Source: CAVQBC01 sp963848415
Lineage (GTDB): Bacteria; Actinomycetota; Thermoleophilia; Solirubrobacterales; Solirubrobacteraceae
Reading direction: 5' to 3'
Assembly: GCA_963848415.1 (NCBI GenBank)
Contig: CAWKDN010000002.1
Location: 62,001-126,000 of the forward strand
DNA length: 64,000 bases
Made by a program: the position numbers and the translations under genes. A model generated the notes under the pieces. The model was not told the DNA's origin. It did no database searches and saw only the letters and a program-made list of their open reading frames with translations. Below are positions 25,779 to 34,882 of this stretch, piece after piece (positions within the stretch are counted from its first letter, which is position 1; each line of letters starts with the position of its first letter).

Positions 25779-26648
25779 ATGTCCCCCTACGAGGGCCTGC
25801 TGACGGCCATCGTCACCCCTTTCCATCCCGACGGCCGCGTCAACGAGGAGGCCGCCGTCGCGCTCGGCCGCCATCTGCTCACCGACGGCGGCTCCCACGG
25901 GCTCGTGGTGGCCGGCACGACCGGCGAGGCGGCCACGCTCAGCGACGACGAGCACCTCGGGCTGGTCGAGCTGCTGGTCTCAGAGCTCGGCCAGGAGGGC
26001 ACGATCGTCGCGGGCACCGGCTCCAACGACACCCGCCACGCGGCCGAGCTGACCGAGCGCGCGGTGCAGCTGGGCGTCGACGCCGTGCTGTCGGTCACCC
26101 CGTACTACAACAAGCCCAACCGCCGGGGCATCCTGCGCCACTTCGAGGTCGTCGCCGCCGCCGCGGGCTCCACGCCGGTGATCCTCTACAACATCCCGAG
26201 CCGGACCGCGAGCAACATGCCGCCCGACCTGCTGGCCGAGCTGGCCCAGATCGAGGGGATCGAGGCGGTCAAGCAGGCCAACAGCGACGAGCTGCAGCCG
26301 ATCGACGGCCTGGCCGTGCTGGCCGGCAACGACGACATCTACGCGCGCACGCTCGAGATCGGCGGCACCGGCGGCATCTGCGTCGCCTCGCACGTCGCCG
26401 GCCCGCAGATGCGCCGGATCTACGACGAGCCCGCCCGCCGGGCCGAGCTCGACGCGGCGCTGCAGGAGGTCTACGCGGCGATGTTCATCACGGCGAGCCC
26501 CGCGCCGGTCAAGGCCGCCCTGGCCATGATGGGCCACGAGGTCGGGGGCCTGCGCCTGCCGCTCGTGGAGGTCGACGACGCCGAGCGCGAGCAGATCCGC
26601 GCGACGCTGGCCGCCCACGGGCTGCTCGAGACGGCAGCCGCGCGTTGA
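25779..26648 (+). CDS. dapA: 4-hydroxy-tetrahydrodipicolinate synthase
   Basis: A 289-residue aldolase-type TIM barrel condensing pyruvate and aspartate semialdehyde. Visible motifs: GTTGEAATLSDDEH, SVTPYYNKPNRRG (catalytic Tyr), ILYNIPSRTASNM and AVKQANSDELQ with the Schiff-base Lys. The length is typical. I chose the ATG at 25779 because the earlier ATG at 25719 would add a non-homologous stretch. It overlaps rnj by 4 nt (TTGA), the usual dapA-rnj order. Confidence 0.95.
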   Translation: MSPYEGLLTAIVTPFHPDGRVNEEAAVALGRHLLTDGGSHGLVVAGTTGEAATLSDDEHLGLVELLVSELGQEGTIVAGTGSNDTRHAAELTERAVQLGVDAVLSVTPYYNKPNRRGILRHFEVVAAAAGSTPVILYNIPSRTASNMPPDLLAELAQIEGIEAVKQANSDELQPIDGLAVLAGNDDIYARTLEIGGTGGICVASHVAGPQMRRIYDEPARRAELDAALQEVYAAMFITASPAPVKAALAMMGHEVGGLRLPLVEVDDAEREQIRATLAAHGLLETAAAR

Positions 26649-28318
26649 GCGACAGGGGAGCGCTGCGCGTCCTGCCCCTCGGGGGGCTGGGCGAGATCGG
26701 CAAGAACATGATGGTCGTCGAGTACGACGGCCGGATCGTCGTCGTGGACTGCGGGCTGCGCTTCCCGACCGCCGAGATGATGGGCATCGACCTCGTGCTG
26801 CCCGACTTCAGCTACCTGCGCGAGCGGGTCGACGACATCGAGGCGATCGTCATCACCCACGGCCACGAGGACCACCTGGGGGCGCTGCCCTGGGTCCTGC
26901 GCGAGCTGGGCGAGACGCGCGTGCCGGTCGTCTACGGCGGCCAGCTCACGGTGGCGATGGCGCGCTCGAAGCTCGACGAGCACAAGCTCCGCGAGGCCAA
27001 CCTCGACGTGCTGCCGGTCGGCCAGCAGGCCGAGGCCGGCCCGTTCTCGATCGAGCTGATCCACCTCACCCACTCGATCCCCGACTCCTGCGGCGTCGCG
27101 CTGCGAACCGAGCTGGGCACAGTCCTGGTCACCGGCGACTACAAGTTCGACCAGACGCCGGTCGGCGGGCATCCGGCGGACGTCTCGCGCCTGGCCGAGC
27201 TGGGCCGCGAGGGGGTGCTGCTGCTCGCGGGGGACTCGACCAACGCCGACCGGGCGGGGATCTCGACCAGCGAGTCGCTGGTCGGGCCGAACCTCGAGCG
27301 CGAGTTCTCCCGCTGCGAGGGCCGCATCGTGGTGACCTGCTTCGCCTCGAACATCCACCGCGTCCAGCAGGTCGTCGACGCCGCCGCCGCGCTGGACCGC
27401 AAGGTCGCGCTGGTCGGGCGCTCGATGCGCAAGAACGTCAACATCGGGCGCACGCTCGGGCACATCAAGGTCCCCGAGGGGATCCTCGTCGCCCCGCGCG
27501 AGCTCGAGCAGTGGCCCGACGAGAAGCTCGTGATCGTCTCCACCGGCTCCCAGGGCGAGCCGTTGAGCGCGCTGCGCCGGATGGCCTACCGCGACCATCC
27601 CCAGGTCGACCTGCACGAGGGCGACACGGTCGTGTTCTCCGCCACCCCGATCCCGGGCAACGAGCGGGCGGTCAACGAGACGATCGACCGCCTCTACCAC
27701 GTCGGCTGCGAGGTCGTCACCACGCGTGACGCGCCGATCCACGCCTCCGGGCACGGCTACGTGGAAGAGCTCAAGCTGATGCTCAACCTCACCAAGCCGC
27801 GCTACGTGATGCCCGCCCACGGCGACTTCAAGCGGATCCGGCTGCACAAGCAGCTCGCCGAGGCCGTCGGGGTGCCGAGCGAGCACATCTTCCAGGGCGA
27901 GAACGGGCTGCCGCTGGAGATCACCGCGGGCGGCGCGCGCTTCGGTGACCGGCAGACGTCCGGGATGATCTTCGTCGACGGCGTCGACATCGGCGACGTC
28001 GCCGACGTCGCCCTGCGCGACCGCCGCATGCTCTCCGCGGACGGGATCTTCATCATCGTGGCGACGGTCTCCGAGCAGGACGGCTCGTCCGTGGTGGCGC
28101 CCGAGGTGCTGGCCCGCGGCGTCCCGTTCCTGGAGTCCGCCGGCGGCTTCGTCGACGAGCTGCGCGACGCCGTCGAGGACTCCCTGGACCGCGCGGCCGA
28201 GCAGAAGATCACCGAGATCGACGTGCTGGAGGGCATCCTGCACGACGACCTGGCGCAGTTCATCTACGAGCGGCTGCGCCGGCGGCCGATGGTGCTGCCG
28301 GTGGTCGTGGAGGTGTAG
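26645..28318 (+). CDS. rnj: Ribonuclease J
   Basis: A 557-residue metallo-beta-lactamase/beta-CASP nuclease with 5'-3' exo- and endoribonuclease activity. The N-terminal PLGGLGEIGKNMMVVEYDG and metal motif THGHEDHLGA are followed by LTHSIPDSC, the TGDYKFD motif, beta-CASP motifs (GRSMRKNVNIG, STGSQGEP) and ASGHGYVEELKLM. The TTG start at 26645 lies on the dapA stop. Its last 59 bp overlap the end of the convergent histidine kinase gene. Confidence 0.94.
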   Translation: MSDRGALRVLPLGGLGEIGKNMMVVEYDGRIVVVDCGLRFPTAEMMGIDLVLPDFSYLRERVDDIEAIVITHGHEDHLGALPWVLRELGETRVPVVYGGQLTVAMARSKLDEHKLREANLDVLPVGQQAEAGPFSIELIHLTHSIPDSCGVALRTELGTVLVTGDYKFDQTPVGGHPADVSRLAELGREGVLLLAGDSTNADRAGISTSESLVGPNLEREFSRCEGRIVVTCFASNIHRVQQVVDAAAALDRKVALVGRSMRKNVNIGRTLGHIKVPEGILVAPRELEQWPDEKLVIVSTGSQGEPLSALRRMAYRDHPQVDLHEGDTVVFSATPIPGNERAVNETIDRLYHVGCEVVTTRDAPIHASGHGYVEELKLMLNLTKPRYVMPAHGDFKRIRLHKQLAEAVGVPSEHIFQGENGLPLEITAGGARFGDRQTSGMIFVDGVDIGDVADVALRDRRMLSADGIFIIVATVSEQDGSSVVAPEVLARGVPFLESAGGFVDELRDAVEDSLDRAAEQKITEIDVLEGILHDDLAQFIYERLRRRPMVLPVVVEV

Positions 28319-29762
28319 CGGGCCGCCCCGCCGCGGGCAGGCGGACCACGAAGCGGGCGCCGCGGCCGTCGCTGGGCTCCTCGAGGTCGACCCGCCCGCC
28401 GTGGCTGTCGGCCACCGCACGCACGATCGCGAGCCCGAGCCCGCTCGAGCCGCTCGTGTCGCCCGCCCCGCGGTAGAAGCGCTCGAAGACCTTCTCGCGC
28501 AGCTCGGCCGGGATGCCGGGGCCGTCGTCCTCCACCTCGAGCACGACGCGCCCGTCGCCGGCCGTCACCGTCGCCGCGACGGCCGTGCCGGGGTCGGTGT
28601 GGCGCAGAGCGTTCTCCATCAGGTTCAGCACCAGCCGGTGGAGCTCGTCGCGCGCGCCGGAGACGTACGTCCCGCCCGGCGCGGCCAGCTCGAGCGGGTG
28701 GCCGCCCGCCATCGGCAGCAGCTCCGCGGCCGCCTCCTTGACGACGTCGGAGAGGTCGACGGGCTCGTGTTGGCGGCGGCGGCCCGCGTCGGCGCGGGCG
28801 AGCAGCAGCAGGTCGGCCACGAGCCGGCGCATCCGGCGCGAGGAGCGCAGCGCCGAGGCGGCGGTCTCGCGCTGCTCGCCCTCGAGCTCCATCGCGAGCA
28901 GCTCGAGGTTCGCCAGCACCGAGGTCAGCGGCGTGCGCAGCTCGTGCGAGGCGTCGGCGACGAACTCGCGCTGGCGGTCCAGCGCGGCCTGCGTCTCCCC
29001 GCGCGCGGCGTTGAGCGACGCGAGCATCCCCTCCAGCGTGCGGGCCAGCTCGGCCACCTCGTCCTCGGCCTCGGGCCGCGGCAGCTCGAGCGACGGATCG
29101 CGCGTGCGCTGCACGGTGCGCGCGGCCTCGGTGAGCTCGGTGATCGGCGACATCGCCCGGCGCGCGGTGGCCAACCCGGCCAGCAGCGCGAGCGCCGCGC
29201 CGCCGAGCACGCCCAGGCCGAGGAAGACCTTCACGCGGTTGGCGGTGGCGCGCACGTCCGACAGGCGGCGGGCGTACTGCACGACGAGCTGGTCGCGGAA
29301 GGTGAAGACGTTGTCGGCCTCGGTGAGGAACGTGCGCGACTCGACCCGCCAGCCGCCGACGTCGGCCGACCGGCTGCGCGGGGCGCCGAAGTCGGGGGCG
29401 TTCAAGGAGCGGGCCACGAGCGTGCCGTTCGGGTAGATCACGCGGGCGGCTGCGCCCGGCCCGCTCGCGAACGCGCTCAGGTCCGGCCCGCGGACGCGCT
29501 TGAGCCGGAAGCGGCCCTGGACCGGGACCAGGCGGAAGCCGACCTGCTCGGCCAGGCTGTCGGCGGCGTTGGCGGTCTGGCGGTCGAAGTCCGACTGGAT
29601 CCGCCGCGTGGTCAGCACGCCCACGATCGTCGCGAAGCCCAGCAGGATCACGAGCGTCAACGCCGCAGAGCCGCCGGCGAGCCGCCAGCGGATCGGCAGG
29701 CGCTTATACGCGGAGGACGTAGCCCGCGCCGCGGACCGTATGAAGGAGCCGAGCTTCGCCAT
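28260..29762 (-). CDS. Sensor histidine kinase (OmpR-partner type)
   Basis: A 500-residue membrane kinase: TM1 (about 28-50), an extracytoplasmic sensor of about 120 residues, TM2 (about 175-195), HAMP, HisKA with phospho-His in DASHELRTPLTSV, and HATPase with NLMENALRHTD (N box), DDGPGIP (G1) and SSGLGLAIV (G2). A Pro/Ala tail follows. The ATG start lies 59 bp inside the end of the response regulator gene; no other canonical start precedes TM1. Both ends therefore overlap neighbours, 59 bp at each side. It phosphorylates the regulator encoded upstream; the signal is unknown. Confidence 0.9.
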   Translation of the reverse strand: MAKLGSFIRSAARATSSAYKRLPIRWRLAGGSAALTLVILLGFATIVGVLTTRRIQSDFDRQTANAADSLAEQVGFRLVPVQGRFRLKRVRGPDLSAFASGPGAAARVIYPNGTLVARSLNAPDFGAPRSRSADVGGWRVESRTFLTEADNVFTFRDQLVVQYARRLSDVRATANRVKVFLGLGVLGGAALALLAGLATARRAMSPITELTEAARTVQRTRDPSLELPRPEAEDEVAELARTLEGMLASLNAARGETQAALDRQREFVADASHELRTPLTSVLANLELLAMELEGEQRETAASALRSSRRMRRLVADLLLLARADAGRRRQHEPVDLSDVVKEAAAELLPMAGGHPLELAAPGGTYVSGARDELHRLVLNLMENALRHTDPGTAVAATVTAGDGRVVLEVEDDGPGIPAELREKVFERFYRGAGDTSGSSGLGLAIVRAVADSHGGRVDLEEPSDGRGARFVVRLPAAGRPATPPRPPAAPSAAGAAARR

Positions 29763-30393
29763 CGGATTCGAGCTTGCGTCGCACGTTGGACACGAACACC
29801 TCGATCGTGTTGGTGATCGAGAAGGGGTCGTAGCCCCACACCTCGTCGAGCAGCTTCTGGCGGGAGATCACGAGCCGCTCGTTGCGCATCAGGTACTCGA
29901 GCAGCTCGAACTCCCGCTGCGTGAGCTCGATCTCACGGTCGCCGCGCTGGACCTCGTGGGTGTCGGGGTTGAGCACGAGGTCGCCGACACGCAGGGGCGC
30001 CATCCCGCGTGGCGGGCGGCGGCGCAGCAGCGCGCGGATGCGGGCCAGCAGCTCCTGGCGCTCGAACGGCTTGACCAGGTAGTCGTCGGCGCCCGCGTCC
30101 AGGCCCTCCACGCGCGCCTCGAGCGCGTCGCGGGCGGTGAGGATGAGGATCGGCGTGTCGTCGTCCGTGGCGCGCAGGCGTTGGGCGACGTCGAGCCCGT
30201 CGAGCTTGGGCAGCCCGAGGTCGAGCACGATCAGGTCGGGCAGGAAGGCGTGGACCTCCTCCAGGCCGGTCGGGCCGTCACCGGCCACGCGCACCTCGTA
30301 GCCCTCCAGGCGCAGCGAGCGCTGGAGCACCTGGGCGATCTCCTGGTCGTCCTCGACGACCAGCACGCGCACGGGTCTGGTGGACGCTTCCAC
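29704..30393 (-). CDS. OmpR-family response regulator
   Basis: A two-domain regulator of about 230 residues. The receiver domain has the acidic pair VVEDDQE, phospho-Asp in LIVLDLGLPKLDG, the Thr/Ser position in ILTARD and Lys in YLVKPFERQE. The C-terminal winged helix has ELTQREFELLEYLMRN and a closing TVRGAGYVLRV. I prefer the GTG at 30393 because a promoter (TTGACA at 30433-30428, TAGGAT at 30408-30403) predicts transcription start at about 30396; the TTG at 30402 would lie upstream of it. It is first in an operon with the kinase. Confidence 0.9.
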   Translation of the reverse strand: MEASTRPVRVLVVEDDQEIAQVLQRSLRLEGYEVRVAGDGPTGLEEVHAFLPDLIVLDLGLPKLDGLDVAQRLRATDDDTPILILTARDALEARVEGLDAGADDYLVKPFERQELLARIRALLRRRPPRGMAPLRVGDLVLNPDTHEVQRGDREIELTQREFELLEYLMRNERLVISRQKLLDEVWGYDPFSITNTIEVFVSNVRRKLESDGEARLLHTVRGAGYVLRV

Positions 30394-30402
30394 GACGGAC
30401 AA

Positions 30403-30433
30403 ATCCTACGGCGCGGGCTAAAGACGGTGTCAA
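30403..30433 (-). promoter_or_regulatory. Promoter of the two-component operon
   Basis: Minus strand: consensus -35 TTGACA (30433-30428), 19-nt spacer, -10 TAGGAT (30408-30403). The predicted start is 3 nt before the GTG at 30393, giving an essentially leaderless mRNA. Confidence 0.55.
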
Positions 30434-30624
30434 CCACCACCCGCGGCCCTTGGGCGGGACGGTGAGCACGCCGCCCCGGGACGCGGCGAGGACGGCGCCG
30501 ACCCTGGCGAAGGGTCGCGAGGCGATGGAGCGCGGGCAGCGCGCGTGCCGGTCGAGGTTCCGGTTGCGCGACGCGGAAGTGCCGGGGCTCGACAGCGCGG
30601 AGGGGGCGTGCGAAGCTGCGGCCC

Positions 30625-31329
30625 GTGATGCTTCGTCGCGCCGCCTGGCTGGCGCCCTGCCTCCTCACCGCTGTCCTCGCCGTCGGAGTTGCCGCCGCGC
30701 CGGCGGCGACGCGGGAGTGCTTTCTGCTGACCCAGTGCACGCCGGTCACGGGGCCGTGGGTCGTGATCCCGGCGGCGAACCCGATCCCGGTACCCGCCGG
30801 CGCCACGGTGAGCTGCCCGGACAGCGACGACCTGCTCCTGGCGGTCGGCAGCGACTACGAGCTGGCGGGCGGCGGATCGCCGGCGCCGGCTGTCAACCGC
30901 TTCCTGCCCGGGCCCGGCATCGGCCTGATCACCGGAGGCAACGCGGCCTTCTACGCCGTGGCGTTCACCAACACAGCCGGCTCGTTCCGCCCGCACGTCG
31001 GCTGCATCCCGCAGCCCAGACGGGCGGCGGCGCAGAGCGCGGCGGCCCGCCAGGGCGCGACCAGCGTCGTCCGCACGCGCGAGCTGCAGCTGCGCCCGTC
31101 GCGGACGCTCACCAGCAGCCATCGGTGTCGCGACGGCGAGCGGCTGACCCGCGGCATCGCGGGCGTGCTCTTCCACCGTCGCCGTCCGCCCACGGCGCGC
31201 GAGCTGCGCCACGTGGAGGTGACTCATCGCAAGGCCGGCCGGCGGATCCGGGCGAGCGTGCGGACCGGCCCCTCCGTGGGCGACCGCGAGCGCGTGACCC
31301 TCCAGATGCTCGCCGTCTGCGCGCCCTGA
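30625..31329 (+). CDS. Predicted secreted protein of unknown function
   Basis: 234 residues with a clear Sec signal peptide (basic MLRRA, hydrophobic core, cleavage near AAAPAAT). The mature part has a first Cys-containing region (CFLLTQCTPVTGPW), a middle beta-rich segment, and a long Arg-rich C-terminal half with scattered Cys (HRCRDGERLTRG, final LAVCAP). No catalytic motif is visible and I recognise no family. GTG 30625 and ATG 30628 are both possible starts. It stands alone between the divergent two-component operon and ftsK. Confidence 0.6.
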   Translation: MMLRRAAWLAPCLLTAVLAVGVAAAPAATRECFLLTQCTPVTGPWVVIPAANPIPVPAGATVSCPDSDDLLLAVGSDYELAGGGSPAPAVNRFLPGPGIGLITGGNAAFYAVAFTNTAGSFRPHVGCIPQPRRAAAQSAAARQGATSVVRTRELQLRPSRTLTSSHRCRDGERLTRGIAGVLFHRRRPPTARELRHVEVTHRKAGRRIRASVRTGPSVGDRERVTLQMLAVCAP

Positions 31330-31504
31330 CCAGACCGCGAGGGTTGGCCCATCGGCGCTCGTGCGCCGGTGCGCGCCCGCGCGGACCGCATCGCGTGCCC
31401 GCGCGCCTGTGCCCGTCGGCCCAGGTGAGACTCGGCCACTTCGCCGGCGCCTGGCACCGGCCGGCAGGGTCCGGCGGGGCGGCGTCGAAGCAGGTCGGGC
31501 CGAG

Positions 31505-33991
31505 ATGCCGACCTCAAAGACCCGCAAGCCGCGCCCTGCGCGGCGATCGACGCCCGCGCCGGCCTGGCCGCCGCGCGTGCCGCAGCTCGAGCAGCGCCAC
31601 CTCGACCTGATCGGCCTCGGCCTTGTCGCGCTCGCGGTCTTCTCCGCCTTCGTGGTCTACCTCGGCTGGGAGGGCGGGCAGGCCGGAGAGCCGGCCGTGG
31701 ACGGGCTGCAGTGGCTGCTCGGGGCCGTCCACTACGGCGTCCCCGTCGCCCTGCTCGTCGGTGGCGCGGTGCTCGTCATGCGCCCGGTCGTGCCGGCGCT
31801 GCGCCCGATCCGGGCCGGCGCGGCGTGCCTGTTCGCGGCGCTGGCGCTCGGGCTCGCCGCCGGCACCCTCGGGCTCGGGCCGGGCGGCACCGAGGTCAAC
31901 TGGGAGCGCGGCTGGGTGCAGGTGCGCGGCGGCATGGTGGGGGAGGGGCTCTACTGGGCCGCCTCCTCGCTCGTCGGCGCTCTCGGCGCCCACATCCTGG
32001 CCGTCTTCCTCTTCCTCGCGGCGGTGCTGCTGCTCACCGGCGCCACCGTGGCGGGCGTGGTCAACGTGACGCGCAGCTCGGTCAGCACCGCCGGGCGGCG
32101 GGTGCGCGAGCAGTCGACCGAGGTGCGCGAGCGGGTGGCGCGGCGCCAGGCCGCGGCCGCCGAGGACCTCGCGACGCTCGAGGCCGCCGACTCCGCCTCG
32201 GTCACGCGGGCGCTGGACGCCGACTTCTGGTCGGGCGAGGAGCGCTATCCGGAGCTCTTCGACGAGGCGGACGGGGACGAAGACGCCGCTGTGGCGGCGG
32301 AGCCGGAGCCTGAAGGCGAGCTCGAGCCACAGGGCGAGGCCGAGCCCGACCAGGCCGAGGCGCCGCGACTCGCCGAGGACCCCGACTCCGACGAGCCGGG
32401 CGTCACCCGCGCCCCCGCCGGCGGCGAGCCGGTGGCGGCCGAGCAGCTCACGCCTCAGGGGCGCTACCGGGCAGAGGTCACCGACGCCCCGGACTTCGTG
32501 TGGACGGTGCCCGAGCCCGCCTTCCTCAAGCGCTCCTCGGCGGACTCCGCCCGCCCGGACACCGTCGGGCAGGAGCGCGTCGCCGCCCAGCTGACCGAGG
32601 CGCTCGGGCACTTCGGCGTCGAGGCGCGCGTCATCGGCATGGTGGCCGGGCCGCACATCACGCGCTACGAGCTGCGCCTGGCCCCCGGCATCAAGGTCGG
32701 CAAGGTCGCTCAGCTCAAGGACGACCTCGCCTACGCGCTGGCCTCCGCCGACATCCGCATCCTCGCCCCGATCCCCGGCAAGCAGGCGGTCGGGGTCGAG
32801 GTGCCCAACGCGCGGCGGCGGATCGTGCACCTGGGCGACGTCCTGCAGGCCCCGCCGCCGGACTGGTCGCCGCTGACCGTGTGGCTCGGCAAGGACGTGG
32901 CGGGCCGGGCGATCGGCGCCGACCTGGCCAAGATGCCCCACCTGCTCGTCGCCGGCACGACGGGCGCGGGCAAGTCCGGCGCGATCAACGCGATGCTCGC
33001 CTCCGTGCTCCTGCGCGCCACCCCGCACGAGGTCCGCATGGTGCTGGTCGACCCCAAGCAGGTCGAGCTCAACCACTACGACTCGATCCCGCACCTGCTC
33101 ACGCCGGTGATCACCTCGCCGCGCCAGGCGGCGACCGCGCTGCAGAACCTCGTGCGCGAGATGGAGCAGCGCTACTCCTACATGTCGCTGGCGCGGACGC
33201 GCTCGCTGATCGAGCTCAACAAGGTGCGCGAGCGCCGCGGCGAGGCGCCGCTGCCCTACATCCTGTGCGTCATCGACGAGCTCGCCGACCTGATGATGGT
33301 CGCGCCGGCCGACGTGGAGGACTCGATCATCCGCATCGCCCAGAAGGCGCGGGCGGTCGGCATCCACCTCGTGCTGGCCACGCAGAGCCCGCGCGTCGAC
33401 GTCATCACGGGCATGATCAAGGCCAACGTCCCGTCGCGGATCGCCTTCGCGGTCTCCTCGCAGACGGACTCGCGCGTCATCCTCGACCAGAACGGCGCAG
33501 AGTCGCTGCTCGGCCAGGGCGACATGCTCTTCTCGGCCGTCGGCTCCTCGCGCCTGCAGCGCATCCAGGGCGCCTACGTCGACGAGTCCGAGATCGAGAA
33601 GCTGACCGGCCGCTGGCGGCGCCAGGGCGAGCCCAAGTTCCGCGAGGAGCTGCTCGAGGAGGTGGCCGAGGCGGCCGAGGAGCCGCCCGCCGAGGACGGC
33701 TTCGACCCCGACGAGGATCCGCTGCTGGGGGACGCCATCCGGCTCGTGGCCGAGATGCAGACGGCCTCGACCTCGATGCTCCAGCGGCGCCTGCGACTGG
33801 GCTACACGCGCGCCGGGCGACTGATCGACATGCTCGAGCGCCGCGGCGTGATCTCCGGCTACGAAGGCTCCAAGCCCCGCCAGGTGCTGGTCTCCGAGGC
33901 CGACGTCCCGCGCGTGGTCGCGGCCCTGTCGGAGCGCTCCGGGGTGCCGGCGGGGGAGTCCTCCGAGCCGGAGGCCGAGCCGCCGGAGTAG
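31505..33991 (+). CDS. ftsK: DNA translocase FtsK/SpoIIIE
   Basis: The 828-residue protein has about four N-terminal membrane segments (about residues 35-185) and an acidic linker (about 255-320). The motor follows, with Walker A AGTTGAGKSGAINAM, Walker B-like YILCVIDELADLMM and the LATQSPRVDVITG segment. A C-terminal winged-helix gamma domain (LLGDAIRLVAEMQTASTSML...SRVISGYEGSKPRQVL-type, here RGVISGYEGSKPRQVL) reads polar DNA motifs. It pumps chromosome ends across the closing septum. Its place between rnj and the HTH-membrane gene is the conserved order. Confidence 0.94.
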   Translation: MPTSKTRKPRPARRSTPAPAWPPRVPQLEQRHLDLIGLGLVALAVFSAFVVYLGWEGGQAGEPAVDGLQWLLGAVHYGVPVALLVGGAVLVMRPVVPALRPIRAGAACLFAALALGLAAGTLGLGPGGTEVNWERGWVQVRGGMVGEGLYWAASSLVGALGAHILAVFLFLAAVLLLTGATVAGVVNVTRSSVSTAGRRVREQSTEVRERVARRQAAAAEDLATLEAADSASVTRALDADFWSGEERYPELFDEADGDEDAAVAAEPEPEGELEPQGEAEPDQAEAPRLAEDPDSDEPGVTRAPAGGEPVAAEQLTPQGRYRAEVTDAPDFVWTVPEPAFLKRSSADSARPDTVGQERVAAQLTEALGHFGVEARVIGMVAGPHITRYELRLAPGIKVGKVAQLKDDLAYALASADIRILAPIPGKQAVGVEVPNARRRIVHLGDVLQAPPPDWSPLTVWLGKDVAGRAIGADLAKMPHLLVAGTTGAGKSGAINAMLASVLLRATPHEVRMVLVDPKQVELNHYDSIPHLLTPVITSPRQAATALQNLVREMEQRYSYMSLARTRSLIELNKVRERRGEAPLPYILCVIDELADLMMVAPADVEDSIIRIAQKARAVGIHLVLATQSPRVDVITGMIKANVPSRIAFAVSSQTDSRVILDQNGAESLLGQGDMLFSAVGSSRLQRIQGAYVDESEIEKLTGRWRRQGEPKFREELLEEVAEAAEEPPAEDGFDPDEDPLLGDAIRLVAEMQTASTSMLQRRLRLGYTRAGRLIDMLERRGVISGYEGSKPRQVLVSEADVPRVVAALSERSGVPAGESSEPEAEPPE

Positions 33992-34051
33992 GCGGTCGGC
34001 CGCGCGGCGTGCAGGACCGCTGTCGCGACCGGATTTCCCAGGCGCCGCCGA

Positions 34052-34057
34052 TAGCCT
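34052..34057 (+). promoter_or_regulatory. Probable -10 element (TAGCCT) of the HTH-membrane gene
   Basis: Perfect TAnnnT 9 nt before the ATG at 34067, with no Shine-Dalgarno between. It may drive the 34067-36866 operon. Confidence 0.45.
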
Positions 34058-34066
34058 TGAGCGCCC

Positions 34067-34882
34067 ATGGCAGCGGACATCGGCCAGACGCTGCGCGACG
34101 CGCGCCTGCGTCAGAAGATCGACATGACCGAGGTCGAGGCGGCGACCAAGATCCGCGCCAAGTACCTGCGTGCGCTGGAGAACGAGGAGTGGGACCTGCT
34201 GCCGGGGCCCACGTTCGTCAAGACCTTCCTGCGCACCTACGGCGAGTACCTCGGGCTCGACGCGCGACTGCTGGTCGAGGAGTACCGCCAGGGCTACGAG
34301 CGCCTGTCCACCCAGGACCTGACGCCGTTCGCCCCCGGGCTCGGCGGCACGCGCGCGCGGCGCCGCATGCGCCCGCTCGTGCCGCCGCCGGTGCTCATCG
34401 GCGTGGCGCTCTTCGCGATCCTGATCGGCGCGCTCTACGTGCTCGGCACCTGGGGCGACGACGAGAGCGGCGAGCCGCCGGCGCCGCGCAGCGGGCAGGA
34501 CGCGGCCGCCGAGGGGCAGGACCGCGCCGCCGAGCGCCGCCGCGAGCGGCGCGAGCGGCGCGCGGCGCGCGCCCGGCGGCGCGAGCGCGCGGCGGCGGCG
34601 CGCGTGGTCCAGCTCAGCGTCGTCCCGGCCGGTGAGGTCTACGTCTGCCTGGTCGACGGCTCCGGCCGCCAGGTGGTCCCGGGGCAGATCCTCGCGGCCG
34701 GCGACCGCCGCGGGCCCTACCGCAGCCGCCGCTTCCGTGTGACGCTCGGCAACGGCCAGGTGTCGCTGCGGGTGGGTGGGCGCACGGTGCAGATCGCCGA
34801 GACCTCCGATCCCGTCGGCTACGAGATCTCGCCGCGCGGGCGCCGCGCCCTGCCCGAGTCCCAGCGGCCGTCCTGCACGTGA
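34067..34882 (+). CDS. RodZ-like helix-turn-helix membrane protein
   Basis: 271 residues: an N-terminal HTH of the RodZ/YmfM type (IGQTLRDARLRQKIDMTEVEAATKI with KYLRALENEEW) to about residue 85, one membrane segment (about 106-126), a long Arg/Ala/Glu-rich stretch (about 145-185) and a C-terminal beta-rich domain (residues 185-260) like the RodZ extracytoplasmic part. RodZ links MreB to the cell wall machinery; whether this organism has MreB cannot be seen here. It overlaps cinA by 4 nt (GTGA). The position between ftsK and cinA matches ymfM in other Gram-positives. Confidence 0.8.
   Translation: MAADIGQTLRDARLRQKIDMTEVEAATKIRAKYLRALENEEWDLLPGPTFVKTFLRTYGEYLGLDARLLVEEYRQGYERLSTQDLTPFAPGLGGTRARRRMRPLVPPPVLIGVALFAILIGALYVLGTWGDDESGEPPAPRSGQDAAAEGQDRAAERRRERRERRAARARRRERAAAARVVQLSVVPAGEVYVCLVDGSGRQVVPGQILAAGDRRGPYRSRRFRVTLGNGQVSLRVGGRTVQIAETSDPVGYEISPRGRRALPESQRPSCT

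Noticed and set aside
30541..30600. Possible third locus of the REP-like repeat (GTGCCGGTCGAGGTTCCGG... GAAGTGCCGGGG)
   Set aside because: Only partial similarity to one arm and no clear inner CAGC/GCTG stem; could be chance in GC-rich DNA.
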